Positions 54,190 to 63,037 of a DNA stretch of 64,000 nucleotides are shown one piece after another; positions within the stretch are counted from its first letter, which is position 1; each line of letters starts with the position of its first letter. The DNA is taken from positions 6,318,116 to 6,382,115 of the forward strand of contig NZ_CP030840.1 in the NCBI RefSeq assembly GCF_003330725.1. Reading direction: 5' to 3'. The DNA is from Acidisarcina polymorpha. Its GTDB lineage: Bacteria > Acidobacteriota > Terriglobia > Terriglobales > Acidobacteriaceae. The translations under genes were made by a program, and so were the position numbers. Below the pieces are notes generated by a model that worked only from the letters and a program-made list of their open reading frames with translations, was not told the DNA's origin and did not search any database.

Positions 54190-54234
54190 CGCCGGAAAGC
54201 ACCGTTGAAGTCAGTTACCACAAAGACTTCCCTG

Positions 54235-55161
54235 CTACTTGAAAGCCAGACCGTCCGGAGAGTTTGAACGATCATCTCCCCCAAGGCTGGCTGCGGCGCC
54301 TGTTTGGATGACAGGGGGGCCGCCATGTATCTGGACCTGGTTGAGCATAACCTCTGCCCCCTGCAGGTCCAGGTTGGAAGGAACCTGACGGAAGTCCGAC
54401 CGCACTTCGTCCTGATCCTTGCCAATATTTTTAAGTAGGATGACATGCCCGCTGATATGTACGTTCAACACTCGCGTCTTCCAATTGCCAGTGGTCACTT
54501 CAAGGCGCTCCATATCGAAAGTGCCGCCTTTATCGAGACGGCCGAGGAGGCCATAGCCAAAGTCAACGTTCGCTATAAGCTGGCCCTGAAGGCGGCGTAG
54601 TCGCTTCTCGCGCAGATCGATCCACAGAGTGCCCGCCATTCCATGAAAGACCCGCGCTTCGTAGGTTGGAGGACGGAAACTAGGATTCGGCTGGTATTTG
54701 AGCCTGATCTCCCCACCCTCGATCCCATCGTATCGATATAGAAATCCATCCGGGAGCAGGCCGATGATTCGCGCTATCCGGTCTTCGTCGCCCTGGTAAT
54801 CACGCTGAAGCTTCTGTTGCTGGCCCGTATCATGAAGCAAATTCTGTAGCCGCCGCGATTCTTCCCGCTGCTCTTCATCGGTCAATGGATGTCCATCTTG
54901 CTCCAGCATCCGATTGACGCGCCCACCCCGGGTTTCCACCTCGGCTTTCACCAAGGTTTGCTGTCCGATTCGCTTGCAATCCAGGTATTCAAAGAAAGCA
55001 TGATGCTGGTGGTCGCTCAGCTCATTGAAGACGACATCCTTGATCAGCTGTTCTGGAGGCATCAGTTGCTCGGGACTTGGCGAGGGGTCAGCCGCGAGCG
55101 CAGCTGGGACTCCACAAGTCAAGGCGATCGCTGCGAGTGTCAGGATACCGCGCATTGGCAT
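54235..55161 (-). CDS. Secreted protein of unknown function, LolA-like fold possible
   Basis: This 308-residue protein has a signal peptide (MRGILTLAAIALTCGVPAAL, cleavage near LAA). The N-terminal ~130 mature residues are helical and charged. The C-terminal half is strand-rich (VFHGMAGTLWIDLREKRLRRLQGQL, ANVDFGYGLLGRLDKGG), a pattern reminiscent of outer-membrane lipoprotein-sorting (LolA/YdbL-like) folds. I do not recognise a family with confidence. GGAG stands 6 nt before ATG 55161. It is convergent with ssb. Confidence 0.8.
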   Translation of the reverse strand: MPMRGILTLAAIALTCGVPAALAADPSPSPEQLMPPEQLIKDVVFNELSDHQHHAFFEYLDCKRIGQQTLVKAEVETRGGRVNRMLEQDGHPLTDEEQREESRRLQNLLHDTGQQQKLQRDYQGDEDRIARIIGLLPDGFLYRYDGIEGGEIRLKYQPNPSFRPPTYEARVFHGMAGTLWIDLREKRLRRLQGQLIANVDFGYGLLGRLDKGGTFDMERLEVTTGNWKTRVLNVHISGHVILLKNIGKDQDEVRSDFRQVPSNLDLQGAEVMLNQVQIHGGPPVIQTGAAASLGGDDRSNSPDGLAFK

Positions 55162-55389
55162 CGTCTACTCCAACTCTCCAGAATTGAGACCACTGCAAGG
55201 AGAGTGCCACGAATGCGGGGCATGGAGAGCAAGCGCCGCGTGAATTTGCGTGAAAACCGGGATGTTCCCACACTGGCAAGTGGATCCAAAATCTCGATTG
55301 AATTTACGAGCTTTCGATCATCGCTTCCCGGATTTTGCCTCGGAATGTGCCCCAGCGTCAACCGCGATGCGCGTTGGTACACTGTCATT

Positions 55390-55725
55390 ATGCTTGATGA
55401 ACTGACTTTCCGCCGACATGCCGATGCTGCCCTTGAAGCTCTGAAGAAAAGCTTGATCTCCGCGGAAGAGGGGGGAGAGTTTGAGGTGGAAGAGAATAGC
55501 GGCGCCTTGAACGTGCTCTTCGAGGAACCCCCGGGGAAGTTTGTCATCACCCCGAATGCACCCGTACGCCAGATCTGGATCTCCGCCCTCTCCACCAGTT
55601 TCAAGCTTGAGTGGTCGGAGCAGGCGGGAGACTTCGTTCTGGTAAAAGACAATATTGGTTTTCGACCCTTGGTGGCGAGGCTGATTAATCAGCATCTGGG
55701 TTCAGATACGGTGGTGTTGACCTAG
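55390..55725 (+). CDS. cyaY: Frataxin-like iron donor protein CyaY
   Basis: The 111-residue protein starts MLDELTFRRHADAALEALKK, whose helix has the frataxin acidic pattern. It continues with the strand FVITPNAPVRQIWISALS, corresponding to the conserved I-N-x-Q-x-P-x-x-Q-x-W-(L/I) signature, and ends in a C-terminal helix. CyaY binds iron and modulates Fe-S cluster assembly on IscS/IscU. I chose ATG 55390; a much longer upstream frame overlaps the previous gene's start in antisense. A strong terminator follows. Confidence 0.88.
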   Translation: MLDELTFRRHADAALEALKKSLISAEEGGEFEVEENSGALNVLFEEPPGKFVITPNAPVRQIWISALSTSFKLEWSEQAGDFVLVKDNIGFRPLVARLINQHLGSDTVVLT

Positions 55726-55748
55726 CTATCTGCCGGCTTGCAAAAAAC

Positions 55749-55784
55749 AACGCGCAATTGCCAGAACTCTGGCAACTGCGCGTT
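55749..55784. terminator. Bidirectional intrinsic terminator between cyaY and the lipoprotein gene
   Basis: AACGCGCA-A-TTGCCAG, a 4-nt AACT loop and CTGGCAA-C-TGCGCGTT form a 15-bp stem with one internal A-C mismatch. The plus-strand tail is TTTCTT and the minus-strand tail GTTTTTTG, so it serves both convergent genes. Confidence 0.88.
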
Positions 55785-55829
55785 TCTTCTGCTCGCAAGC
55801 TATTGGATCTGATTCGATCCGGGGGGAAT

Positions 55830-56630
55830 CTAAAGACGAAGTGACGAGCTGAGCGTAAAGGTGAGCGGTGTCTCAGCCGGGATCTCGATCTGCTTGTTCC
55901 CGGTGAACGCTCCTCCAAGCACTCCGGCGCCTGCACCCGCGCCTGCGCCGATCAGTGCTCCCTTCCCACCACCCGCGATACCTCCGATGAGAGCGCCTAA
56001 ACCAGCGCCGCCGCCGGTAGTCACTGCGGTTCTTTTGCCCTTACCCTTCAGAGTCTGGTCGAGGGTGGCCGTCTCGATCGGGTAAGAACGCCCGCGAACG
56101 GTAATCGACGTAAGGCGGATCGACAGATCGCCTTCTCCCTTGAACTTGCCTCTTTCTCTAGCGTCAACCACCACGCCGTTCACGGTCGAACCAGCGGGGA
56201 TTAGGGTCTCCCCTCTCACCCGGATGGAGTGGGTGAGCGTTCCCTGGAAAGCATCTCCTGGATGGGAGATCTTCGAACCCAAGGTGGTGGAAACACGGAC
56301 GGTCAAGCTGGTTCCCGCTGGCACGACGGGCGGCGGAGGGGGTGGTGGCGGGGGGGTCGGAGCCACTGCAGGAGCAGCTGGCGCTGCAGCCGTCGCGGGT
56401 GCGGGCGTTGCCGCCGGCACAGGAGCCGTAGACGGTGCCGGTGTCGCGGATGGGGTCTGTGCAGGAGCTGCAGGGGTCGGCGCCGCGGTTGCACTTTGGT
56501 CAGGAGCGGGGGCTGGAGCCGCAGCCGATTGATCCGGAGCGGGAGCGGCGTTGTTTTCCGCAGACTTCGATTTGCAACCAACCAGAGTCAGGCTGAGGAG
56601 CACAAGACCTAGAGCGAACTTCGATTTCAT
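55830..56630 (-). CDS. Lipoprotein with Pro/Ala linker and glycine-zipper domain
   Basis: The 266-residue protein has a signal peptide with lipobox LVGC (Cys19), so it should be lipid-anchored. An ~85-residue Ala/Pro/Thr linker, including a run of nine prolines, follows. It continues with a beta-rich domain (PAGTSLTVRVSTTLGSKISH) and a glycine-zipper segment (GGGAGLGALIGGIAGGGKGA) that may insert into or cross a membrane. The C-terminal strand PLTFTLSSSLRL resembles the earlier beta-domain. Family known as glycine-zipper lipoproteins; no function assigned. Confidence 0.85.
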   Translation of the reverse strand: MKSKFALGLVLLSLTLVGCKSKSAENNAAPAPDQSAAAPAPAPDQSATAAPTPAAPAQTPSATPAPSTAPVPAATPAPATAAAPAAPAVAPTPPPPPPPPPVVPAGTSLTVRVSTTLGSKISHPGDAFQGTLTHSIRVRGETLIPAGSTVNGVVVDARERGKFKGEGDLSIRLTSITVRGRSYPIETATLDQTLKGKGKRTAVTTGGGAGLGALIGGIAGGGKGALIGAGAGAGAGVLGGAFTGNKQIEIPAETPLTFTLSSSLRL

Positions 56631-56779
56631 GACATTTCCTCGTAAGTACGACGTTCGACTTACCGCTGATCACTTTGTATGAAACTGTACATCGCTGATC
56701 TAAATTCTCCAAGCAATTCGCGTCGATCTATGACCATTCAGAGGGACACCAAGGCCTCAAGCAGAGGGACGCCAGAGCC

Positions 56780-57085
56780 TTAAGCGAGATGAGCTGGCCG
56801 TTTCGCATCTACCAGGTCGACGTACTCCGGATGCCGCTCTACGTAGGCTGCCACAAATGGACATTGCGGTACGATCTTGATGCCCTGACTCCGGGCATAT
56901 TCGACTGCTGCCTTGGCCAAGCTGGAAGCGATCCCTTGTCCCTGGAGCGGCGGCGGTACGCCAGTATGAACAAGGACTAGCTGGCCGCCGGTTTGCTCAT
57001 AATCGAGCACCGACGTGCCTTCGTCGTGAAGGACCTCAAAGCGGCTCTGCGGCTCATTATGTTTAACAGGAAAGTCGGCGCTCAT
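56780..57085 (-). CDS. GNAT-type N-acetyltransferase, YjdJ/Gtn family
   Basis: The 101-residue protein is a compact GNAT domain with the acetyl-CoA loop PPPLQGQGIASSLAKAAVEYA and KIVPQCPFVAAYVERHPEY, the hallmark of the small YjdJ-like N-acetyltransferase subgroup. The substrate is unknown. It is a monocistronic minus-strand gene. Confidence 0.9.
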   Translation of the reverse strand: MSADFPVKHNEPQSRFEVLHDEGTSVLDYEQTGGQLVLVHTGVPPPLQGQGIASSLAKAAVEYARSQGIKIVPQCPFVAAYVERHPEYVDLVDAKRPAHLA

Positions 57086-57197
57086 ACATTATGGGATGCA
57101 CCTGGAGCGGCCTTTGGATCGACTTTCTAGAGGGTAGGGCACGTCTCCGCCGATGACACCAGCCGGCGGAGCCGACCGAGCAGCTGCGAATTACCCT

Positions 57198-57437
57198 TTA
57201 CTCTCCAGATACAGGAGACTGACGGGACTTGTCATCGAACTGATCCATCGGGAACGAGACGAGGTTCGATGCAGCCGCGAATTTCGAAGATCTGCTGTTC
57301 CTATCCAGCAGCACGAAGGCCAGGAACCGAAGGCAGAAGACAGCCCCGCTGATGACCCAAAACCATAGGACAATCCCAACCGCAGCTCGCGCCCAGGCGT
57401 ATAGCGTTACAGACCAATTTGAGATGAATTCGTGCAT
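57198..57437 (-). CDS. Small putative membrane protein
   Basis: A 79-residue frame starts at ATG 57437, with GGAGG only 4 nt upstream, and encodes one or two hydrophobic segments (WARAAVGIVLWFWVISGAVF, CLRFLAFVLL) followed by a Ser-rich hydrophilic tail. I do not recognise the family. The strong ribosome-binding site and clear membrane segments support translation; longer upstream starts (57479) are less likely. The competing plus-strand frame has no membrane or domain features. Confidence 0.5.
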   Translation of the reverse strand: MHEFISNWSVTLYAWARAAVGIVLWFWVISGAVFCLRFLAFVLLDRNSRSSKFAAASNLVSFPMDQFDDKSRQSPVSGE

Positions 57438-57781
57438 TTCTCCTCCGCCAGCCGCCCCAGCGATTGGACGCATCCACAAGACTGGATGTCACCCAAACCC
57501 GCGACGTCTTCTAACTACTCGACCACTTGCAGAGGCTTTCCACATTGGAGCCGAATGGACCCTAGCGCGCCTTGACAACAGTAGGTCAACGAACGAGCAA
57601 GTATCGCATCCCGAAACAACGATTGGGAAGGCTTTGTGTCGGCTATTGATGCACTTTTTCGTAATGAGAAAAGGATTACCGCAGTAACTAATCAGATACC
57701 ACTCTGCCAAACGACAGAATTGGCTGCCGTACTGCAGGTACGTAGCATGCCCTGTGGACCGCTCAACCTGAGCGGATGAGC
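57438..57781. other. Gene-free stretch downstream of the glycosylphosphotransferase gene
   Basis: These 344 bases hold no coding frame I can support. A short hairpin, CCGCTCA-3 nt-TGAGCGG at 57759-57775, lies just after the upstream gene's stop on the minus strand, but it has no U-tract. Confidence 0.5.
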
Positions 57782-59299
57782 TTAGGCACCGGTTCCGCGC
57801 ATAACCGCCCCCGCGGTCTGGACAATGATTTTCAGGTCCAACCAGAAGCTCCAGTTTTCCACATAAGCGGTATCCAGAGCGATATACCGTTCAAACGATG
57901 GATCCTGACGCGCCCTTACCTGCCACAAGCCGGTAAGACCTGGTAACACCTCCAGACGCCGGAAATGATCGATCTCATATTTGGCTACTTCGCTGGCGAT
58001 CGGGGGACGCGGACCGACGATGCTCATATCCCCTTGAAGCACGTTGAAGAGCTGCGGGAGCTCATCGAGACTGTATTTCCGGAGGAACCTGCCGACCCTG
58101 GTGATTCGAGGATCATTCTTCATCTTGAAGAGAATTCCTGCTCGCTCGTTCTGCTCCGCCAGTTGAGCCTTGATCTTGTCGGCGTTGAGTACCATGGAGC
58201 GGAACTTGTAGCACGGGAATACGGTGGCTTTCTTTCCTACACGTTCAGAGACATAGAAAATCGGGCCGCCGTCTTGCATGCGGATTGCAATGGCCATGGC
58301 GATCATTATGGGCGCGGCGGCGATCAGCGCACTCAGAGAGAGAGCAATATCAAAGACCCGCTTCAGCGCCATCGCAAAGACGGGTACGTGGCCGCGATGG
58401 AGGGCCACTACCGGGAAATCTCCCAGATACTCAATCGGAGCGTCGGCGGTTACGGACTCGTAATAGCCAGGGAGCACGCGGACATCCATATCGATTTCAC
58501 GAGCTTCCTCAAGGATCGATATGACCTGTTCCACGGAGCACGGTTCCGCAATCACCAACTCATCGATGAAATATTGCTTGGCAATCTGGCGAATCTGGTC
58601 GACTCCACCAAGCACCTCGTCTTGAACGCTGGACGGATCGTGGCAACCGGGCAACTTCAAGAAACCGCGGAAGGTGTAGCCAAGATGAATGCGGCGGGAG
58701 ATGTGCTCTTTCAAGGCGACGCTGATGTGATTCGAGCCCAGGATCACAAGATTACGAGTATTCACGCCGCGCTCATATTCCCGATAGGTAATGACCCGGG
58801 CGACGAGACGACGGGCGCACAGGATAACCGCCGTAAAACACACAAGGAACAGAACTAAAGATCGCGAGACATGATATCCCTCAGTGAGATAGAGGCCGCC
58901 TGATAACAAAAGACCGGCGGTCAGGCAGGCCTGGGCAGTCATCCGTTGCTCGTGGAGGGCGGTGCGTAGCTGGATGGGACCGTACAAACCGTAATGCCAA
59001 CTCACTACCAGCAGGGTCACGACGAACCACACCAAGTAGCCAAGGCCGCCAGAGTTCGAGATACCGGCCACCGTCATGATGTGGCGCAAGCCAGAAGTCG
59101 CAGGCGCGGTATGCGAACCGACATACAGAGAGACGATCAACGCGAGCAACACGGCAAACACGTCGGAGGTCATCATCAATGCCGATGACACGATTGCCCG
59201 ACCCGCTCTGCGTGAACTGCCATCCCCTGCCGCCATTACCCCCACTCTCATCTTTCGGTCGGATCCGGTAAGATCGCGAATCAAGTCTGAACTAGCCAT
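57782..59299 (-). CDS. Exopolysaccharide polyprenyl glycosylphosphotransferase (WbaP/CpsE-like)
   Basis: The 505-residue protein has four to five N-terminal hydrophobic segments, a central CoA-binding-like region (~175-300), another membrane segment near 330, and the C-terminal bacterial sugar transferase domain. That domain shows KRVFDIALSLSALIAAAPIM, CYKFRSMVLNAD, RVGRFLRKYSLDELPQLFNV, MSIVGPRPP and LPGLTGLWQVRAR. It transfers the first sugar-1-phosphate to undecaprenyl phosphate, priming polysaccharide repeat-unit synthesis at the inner membrane. AAGGAG lies 8 nt before ATG 59299. It is the downstream-most gene of the polysaccharide block. Confidence 0.95.
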   Translation of the reverse strand: MASSDLIRDLTGSDRKMRVGVMAAGDGSSRRAGRAIVSSALMMTSDVFAVLLALIVSLYVGSHTAPATSGLRHIMTVAGISNSGGLGYLVWFVVTLLVVSWHYGLYGPIQLRTALHEQRMTAQACLTAGLLLSGGLYLTEGYHVSRSLVLFLVCFTAVILCARRLVARVITYREYERGVNTRNLVILGSNHISVALKEHISRRIHLGYTFRGFLKLPGCHDPSSVQDEVLGGVDQIRQIAKQYFIDELVIAEPCSVEQVISILEEAREIDMDVRVLPGYYESVTADAPIEYLGDFPVVALHRGHVPVFAMALKRVFDIALSLSALIAAAPIMIAMAIAIRMQDGGPIFYVSERVGKKATVFPCYKFRSMVLNADKIKAQLAEQNERAGILFKMKNDPRITRVGRFLRKYSLDELPQLFNVLQGDMSIVGPRPPIASEVAKYEIDHFRRLEVLPGLTGLWQVRARQDPSFERYIALDTAYVENWSFWLDLKIIVQTAGAVMRGTGA

Positions 59300-59811
59300 G
59301 ACTGCTTCTCCTTAGGTCAGCTTGCTGAGATTAGGATCGGGAGCGCTGAGCCGGGGAAGAGAACCGAAGTTCAGCGATTCTCAAACAGCTCTACGCTGAT
59401 CTTATACAGATTGGACACGCCTTTTAGGGCGCCTTGGCAAATCAATTCCGCAGCGGGGAGCAAGTTTTGTCAATCCTGGGCCATCTGGATAGTGGCTTTT
59501 CGGTCCATCAACAACCGAAGTGTACCATCCGCGGAGTCGAGAGGTGTGCATTTTCCGTAAATGTATTACTGCAACTGCCCCTGGGACTCTATCGCGCATT
59601 CCGCAGCCGGCTGAAACCCTCATATCGCACCACCTACCCATTCTACCGAGGACCACGTTCGACGCTCAAGAGCGGCCGTCACAACCGTCATCATTGGTGA
59701 GCCCCCGTCCGCCCGAACAATGACAACGCCACCTACCTTGCTTCCGCATGAACGAGGCTAAGGCCTTTGCCAGACACAGTGAACGAACCCGACCGACAGG
59801 GGAAAGTTTTG
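59300..59811. other. Gene-free 5' region of the glycosylphosphotransferase gene
   Basis: About 510 bases between the WecG-like gene stop and the glycosylphosphotransferase start hold only the ribosome-binding site TAAGGAGA near 59315 on the minus strand. Frames here lack starts with a good SD and have no recognisable product. A separate promoter or leader for the glycosylphosphotransferase gene would fit. Confidence 0.5.
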
Positions 59812-60651
59812 TCAGACGGGAAACGCCGGAGATTTTGTCGCCCGGGAGAGCAGATCCGCTTCTAAAGGCGGTAGCTCCCTCCGGTAACGAAGGAGCAGCC
59901 ATGCCAGCCTGCGGGCTGCCCAATAGCGGGGCACATAATCCTTGGGCCGCCAGAGGCACCGAAACAACCACCCCAATGCCAACCGATCGGCTACTTCCGG
60001 GATATACACCTGGTCGCCGCTCCGAAACGCGATCGCTGCCCCGATGCAATGAATTGACGGCATGTAGTCCAACGAACGCTTGATGTAAAGACCGAGTCTT
60101 TCCTGGACTCCGCCGCCAATCGTGATCACGACATGTTTTGGACGGAGCGCAGTGATCTGTTTAAGTAGAGTACGATCGGCGACGCCATTTTCGTATTGAG
60201 GAGCAACGTATACCAATTCCGGAGGAACTATGATGCCTCGGCGCTGCAGCCAGGCACGATTCCGGTGGGCGCTTTCAGCACTGGCCATCACGTAAAGGAC
60301 CGCTCCTGTTTGGCGGAATTCCTCGTCCCGGATCAGCTCGCAGAAATATTGCAGGCCCGAAAGCCGTCGAATCGGTTCACCCTCCAGCAGGTTCCACAGC
60401 AGAACCATAAACGAGCTGTCAGTAATTGCCATGTCGGCCTCCAGCAAGGCTTCTCGATATTCGGAGTCGAATGGCAGACTGGCGAGAGCGGGCGCCGCTG
60501 GGACGACCAGCAAGCCGCCCCTTCGCATCCGGACCACTGCATCGGCGGCCTTACCTGAAAAAAAATCGATACCAAGAATTCGGCTTGACCGGAGCGCCTT
60601 CAGTCGGGACGCTATGGTCGAACGGACGCCATCATTTGAGACTCGATCCAT
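59812..60651 (-). CDS. WecG/TagA/CpsF family glycosyltransferase
   Basis: The 279-residue protein belongs to the WecG/TagA/CpsF family: LVVPAAPALASL near the start, EADMAITDSSFMVLL (family Asp), a central Rossmann-like half with VYVAPQYENG, HVVITIGGGVQERLGLYIK, and IHCIGAAIAF. These enzymes transfer N-acetylmannosamine, or related sugars, onto a lipid-linked acceptor. The ATG at 60651 has AAGGA 7 nt upstream and overlaps the preceding epimerase gene by 40 bases, so it is likely co-transcribed. Confidence 0.9.
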   Translation of the reverse strand: MDRVSNDGVRSTIASRLKALRSSRILGIDFFSGKAADAVVRMRRGGLLVVPAAPALASLPFDSEYREALLEADMAITDSSFMVLLWNLLEGEPIRRLSGLQYFCELIRDEEFRQTGAVLYVMASAESAHRNRAWLQRRGIIVPPELVYVAPQYENGVADRTLLKQITALRPKHVVITIGGGVQERLGLYIKRSLDYMPSIHCIGAAIAFRSGDQVYIPEVADRLALGWLFRCLWRPKDYVPRYWAARRLAWLLLRYRRELPPLEADLLSRATKSPAFPV

Positions 60652-61601
60652 TCGTAGGTCCTTGTGAGGCCGGCATAAAGCGGGATCGAGGGTTCCCACT
60701 GGAGATAAGCCAAGATCTTGGTGTTGTCACTGTTGCGACCATTGACACCCCTCGGTGCGTCGAGTCTATAAGTTCTCTCCAAGGTCACGCCAGCAATATT
60801 TTGCACGATGTCAACCAGTTGATTAATGGTCACAAGCTCACTGCTTCCCAGATTGATCGGATCAGAACTCTCGCCCTCAAGGATGGCGAGAGTTCCCCAG
60901 AGGCAATCGTCGATGTAGGTGAAGCTGCGTGCCTGGCTGCCGTCGCCCCAGATCTCAATCTGATTGCTTCCCGAGGCTTTCGCTTCAATCACCTTGCGGC
61001 AGATGGCTGCGGGAGCTTTCTCGCGGCCTCCGTCGTACGTGCCGTATGGCCCATAGACATTGTGGAAACGCGCCACTCGGCATTCGAGGCCGAAGTCCTC
61101 CTGAAAATGCCGGCACATCCTCTCACTGAAAAGCTTCTCCCATCCATAGCCATCCTCGGGCATGGCGGGATAGGCGTCTTCTTCCTTGAGGGGGACTACA
61201 TCGGCATTCTTCTGTTTCTCCGCGTTATAGACACACGCCGATGAAGCGTAGAAGAAACGTTGAACCCCGCTGTCTCGGGAGGCCATCAGCATGTGGGTGT
61301 TAATGAGCACACTCAACATACAGAGCGCCTTGTTGTTCTGGATGAAGCCCATTCCACCCATGTCCGCAGCCAGTTGAAAAACGATGTCCACATGGCGGGT
61401 CGACCGGCGGCACGCATCCAGCTCACCCAGATCGGCGACGAGGTTCTCCACTTGAGGCGATGATTGGTGCCAGTCCGCGAGCGGCTTGATGTCAACTGCC
61501 CGGACCACATTGACGCCTTGATTTAGAAGATAGTTAACTAGGTGACCGCCGATGAAGCCTCCAGCGCCACAGACCAGAACTCGTTGGTCCTTCAGTTTCA
61601 T
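60612..61601 (-). CDS. NAD-dependent SDR related to GDP-mannose 3,5-epimerase
   Basis: The 329-residue protein has the extended-SDR motif VCGAGGFIGGHLVNYLL, AADMGGMGFIQNN and FFYASSACVYNAEKQ. The catalytic Tyr-x3-Lys is in DGYGWEKLFSERM, followed by FHNVYGPYGTYDGGREKAPA. The last segment closely resembles plant GDP-mannose 3,5-epimerase. A reaction on GDP-mannose, giving GDP-L-galactose or GDP-gulose, is therefore plausible but not proven. The start at 61601 has GGAGG at 8 nt. It overlaps the WecG-like gene by 40 bases. Confidence 0.88.
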   Translation of the reverse strand: MKLKDQRVLVCGAGGFIGGHLVNYLLNQGVNVVRAVDIKPLADWHQSSPQVENLVADLGELDACRRSTRHVDIVFQLAADMGGMGFIQNNKALCMLSVLINTHMLMASRDSGVQRFFYASSACVYNAEKQKNADVVPLKEEDAYPAMPEDGYGWEKLFSERMCRHFQEDFGLECRVARFHNVYGPYGTYDGGREKAPAAICRKVIEAKASGSNQIEIWGDGSQARSFTYIDDCLWGTLAILEGESSDPINLGSSELVTINQLVDIVQNIAGVTLERTYRLDAPRGVNGRNSDNTKILAYLQWEPSIPLYAGLTRTYEWIESQMMASVRP

Positions 61602-61976
61602 CCGCAATGCCTCCGGACCTTCTTCGGAATCGGACAACGAGCATTTGCATCTCTAACCAGGCTTTCTAAACAGATGCACCGCAACGCAACGACACACGCC
61701 GGTGCAAGCGGGCAAGGTGTAGAGAGACTGTGGCTTCTCTTGAGCTTGCGTCAAAACTATGAGCGTTCCGGGTGGACTCGGATGCGTATTGAGGTTTTGT
61801 TCGAACGAATAATATCCCTTGAAAGTATTAGCAGCCCGATGGGCCGTCAAGTCAGAATTTATGCGGCAGTATGCGGAAGCGCTGAAGAATTGCACATATC
61901 ATGGCGGCCGTTACCTCAACAAGTCGCAAAACCAATTAGACTCATGTGCTAAAACAGCAGGCACGGCCAGGAGGTC
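61602..61976. other. Gene-free stretch between the two epimerase-like genes
   Basis: These 375 bases lie between two minus-strand genes. A ribosome-binding site (GGAGG near 61612) belongs to the downstream gene; otherwise I see no coding frame or hairpin. A promoter for the GME-like gene is likely here. Confidence 0.45.
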
Positions 61977-62930
61977 CTAACCGGTCTTTGCCGCGGTCTC
62001 TTGCTCGATCAGATTCCGGAAATATTCAAGGGAAAGCTGGAGGCCCTGGCGAAGATCGATCGATGGATGCCAATCAAGCAGGGCGTTTGCCTTCGAAATG
62101 TCCGGGCGGCGGCGCGTAGGGTCATCCTGAGGCAATGCCTCGTGTCTGATCTTGCTGCGCGAGTTGGTGGCCGCGAGCACTTCCATCGCGCACTCGAGCA
62201 CTGTCATCTCGTGGGGATTGCCGATGTTGACCGGCAGATGTTCGGAAGACCGTGAAAGCCGCAGGATCCCGTCGATTAGGTCAGAGACGTAGCAGAAACT
62301 ACGCGTCTGTTGACCGTCGCCATAGACAGTCAAATCTTCGCCGCGCAGCGCCTGGGCGATAAAGTTGGACACGACGCGGCCGTCTCCGACGCTCAGCCGG
62401 GGGCCATAGGTGTTGAAGATACGAACCAAATGGGTGTTAACGCCGTGATAGCGGTAGTAGGCCATGGTCAACGCCTCGGCGTAACGCTTGGACTCGTCGT
62501 AAACAGAACGCGGCCCCACCGGGTTTACGTTCCCCCAGTAGTCTTCCCGTTGCGGATGGACCAATGGATCCCCGTAACACTCCGAGGTCGATGCCTGAAG
62601 GAAACCGGCATCGTATTTCCGGGCGAGTTCCAACACATTCAAAGTGCCGTGGGAGCCGACCATTAAGGTCTCAATGCCCAGCCGCATGTATTCCCCTGGG
62701 CTGGCTGGCGAGGCAAAGTTGAAGATGTAGTCGACCCGTCCGAGGTCAAACGGGTGAGTTATATCATGCTCAACAAATTTGAAATGGGGGTCGTCGATGA
62801 AGTCGGTCAGGTTCTCGCGTTTTCCCGTAGAGAAGTTGTCAATGCCCGTGACTATATGGTCATCGGCCAATAACGCTTGAGTTAAATGCGATCCCAAAAA
62901 GCCGGCCGCTCCCGTGACTAAGCAATGCAT
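61977..62930 (-). CDS. UDP-glucuronate decarboxylase (UDP-xylose synthase)-like SDR
   Basis: The 317-residue protein starts [20 protein letters not shown], has [37 protein letters not shown], and the catalytic Tyr-x3-Lys in [22 protein letters not shown] and [14 protein letters not shown] also match UXS-type enzymes. It should convert UDP-glucuronate to UDP-xylose in the cytoplasm, supplying a polysaccharide precursor. ATG 62930 was chosen at the Rossmann start; the upstream in-frame start lacks a good SD as well. Confidence 0.92.
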   Translation of the reverse strand: MHCLVTGAAGFLGSHLTQALLADDHIVTGIDNFSTGKRENLTDFIDDPHFKFVEHDITHPFDLGRVDYIFNFASPASPGEYMRLGIETLMVGSHGTLNVLELARKYDAGFLQASTSECYGDPLVHPQREDYWGNVNPVGPRSVYDESKRYAEALTMAYYRYHGVNTHLVRIFNTYGPRLSVGDGRVVSNFIAQALRGEDLTVYGDGQQTRSFCYVSDLIDGILRLSRSSEHLPVNIGNPHEMTVLECAMEVLAATNSRSKIRHEALPQDDPTRRRPDISKANALLDWHPSIDLRQGLQLSLEYFRNLIEQETAAKTG

Positions 62931-63001
62931 AATCTTTGAAGTAGTACCCCCATCGTGAATGAAACTGGTTCGACTCGTTGTTGCCCGCAAGCCGAAAAAA
63001 T

Positions 63002-63015
63002 CGCGCTAAAGCGCG
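63002..63015. promoter_or_regulatory. Candidate operator of the LacI regulator
   Basis: CGCGCT-AA-AGCGCG is an inverted repeat with 6-bp arms, 22 bases before the LacI-type start and between it and the divergent epimerase gene. LacI proteins often autoregulate at centrally symmetric sites, but the match is not the consensus and chance cannot be excluded. Confidence 0.4.
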
Positions 63016-63037
63016 GACAACGTGTTACAACTCGCTC

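Noticed and set aside
56300-56560. Pro/Ala-rich repeat in the lipoprotein as a DNA repeat array
   Set aside because: It is low-complexity coding sequence in frame with a lipoprotein, with no regular DNA unit.
57759-57775. Short hairpin after the glycosylphosphotransferase gene as a terminator
   Set aside because: Only a 7-bp stem and no U-tract on the minus strand; too weak to call.
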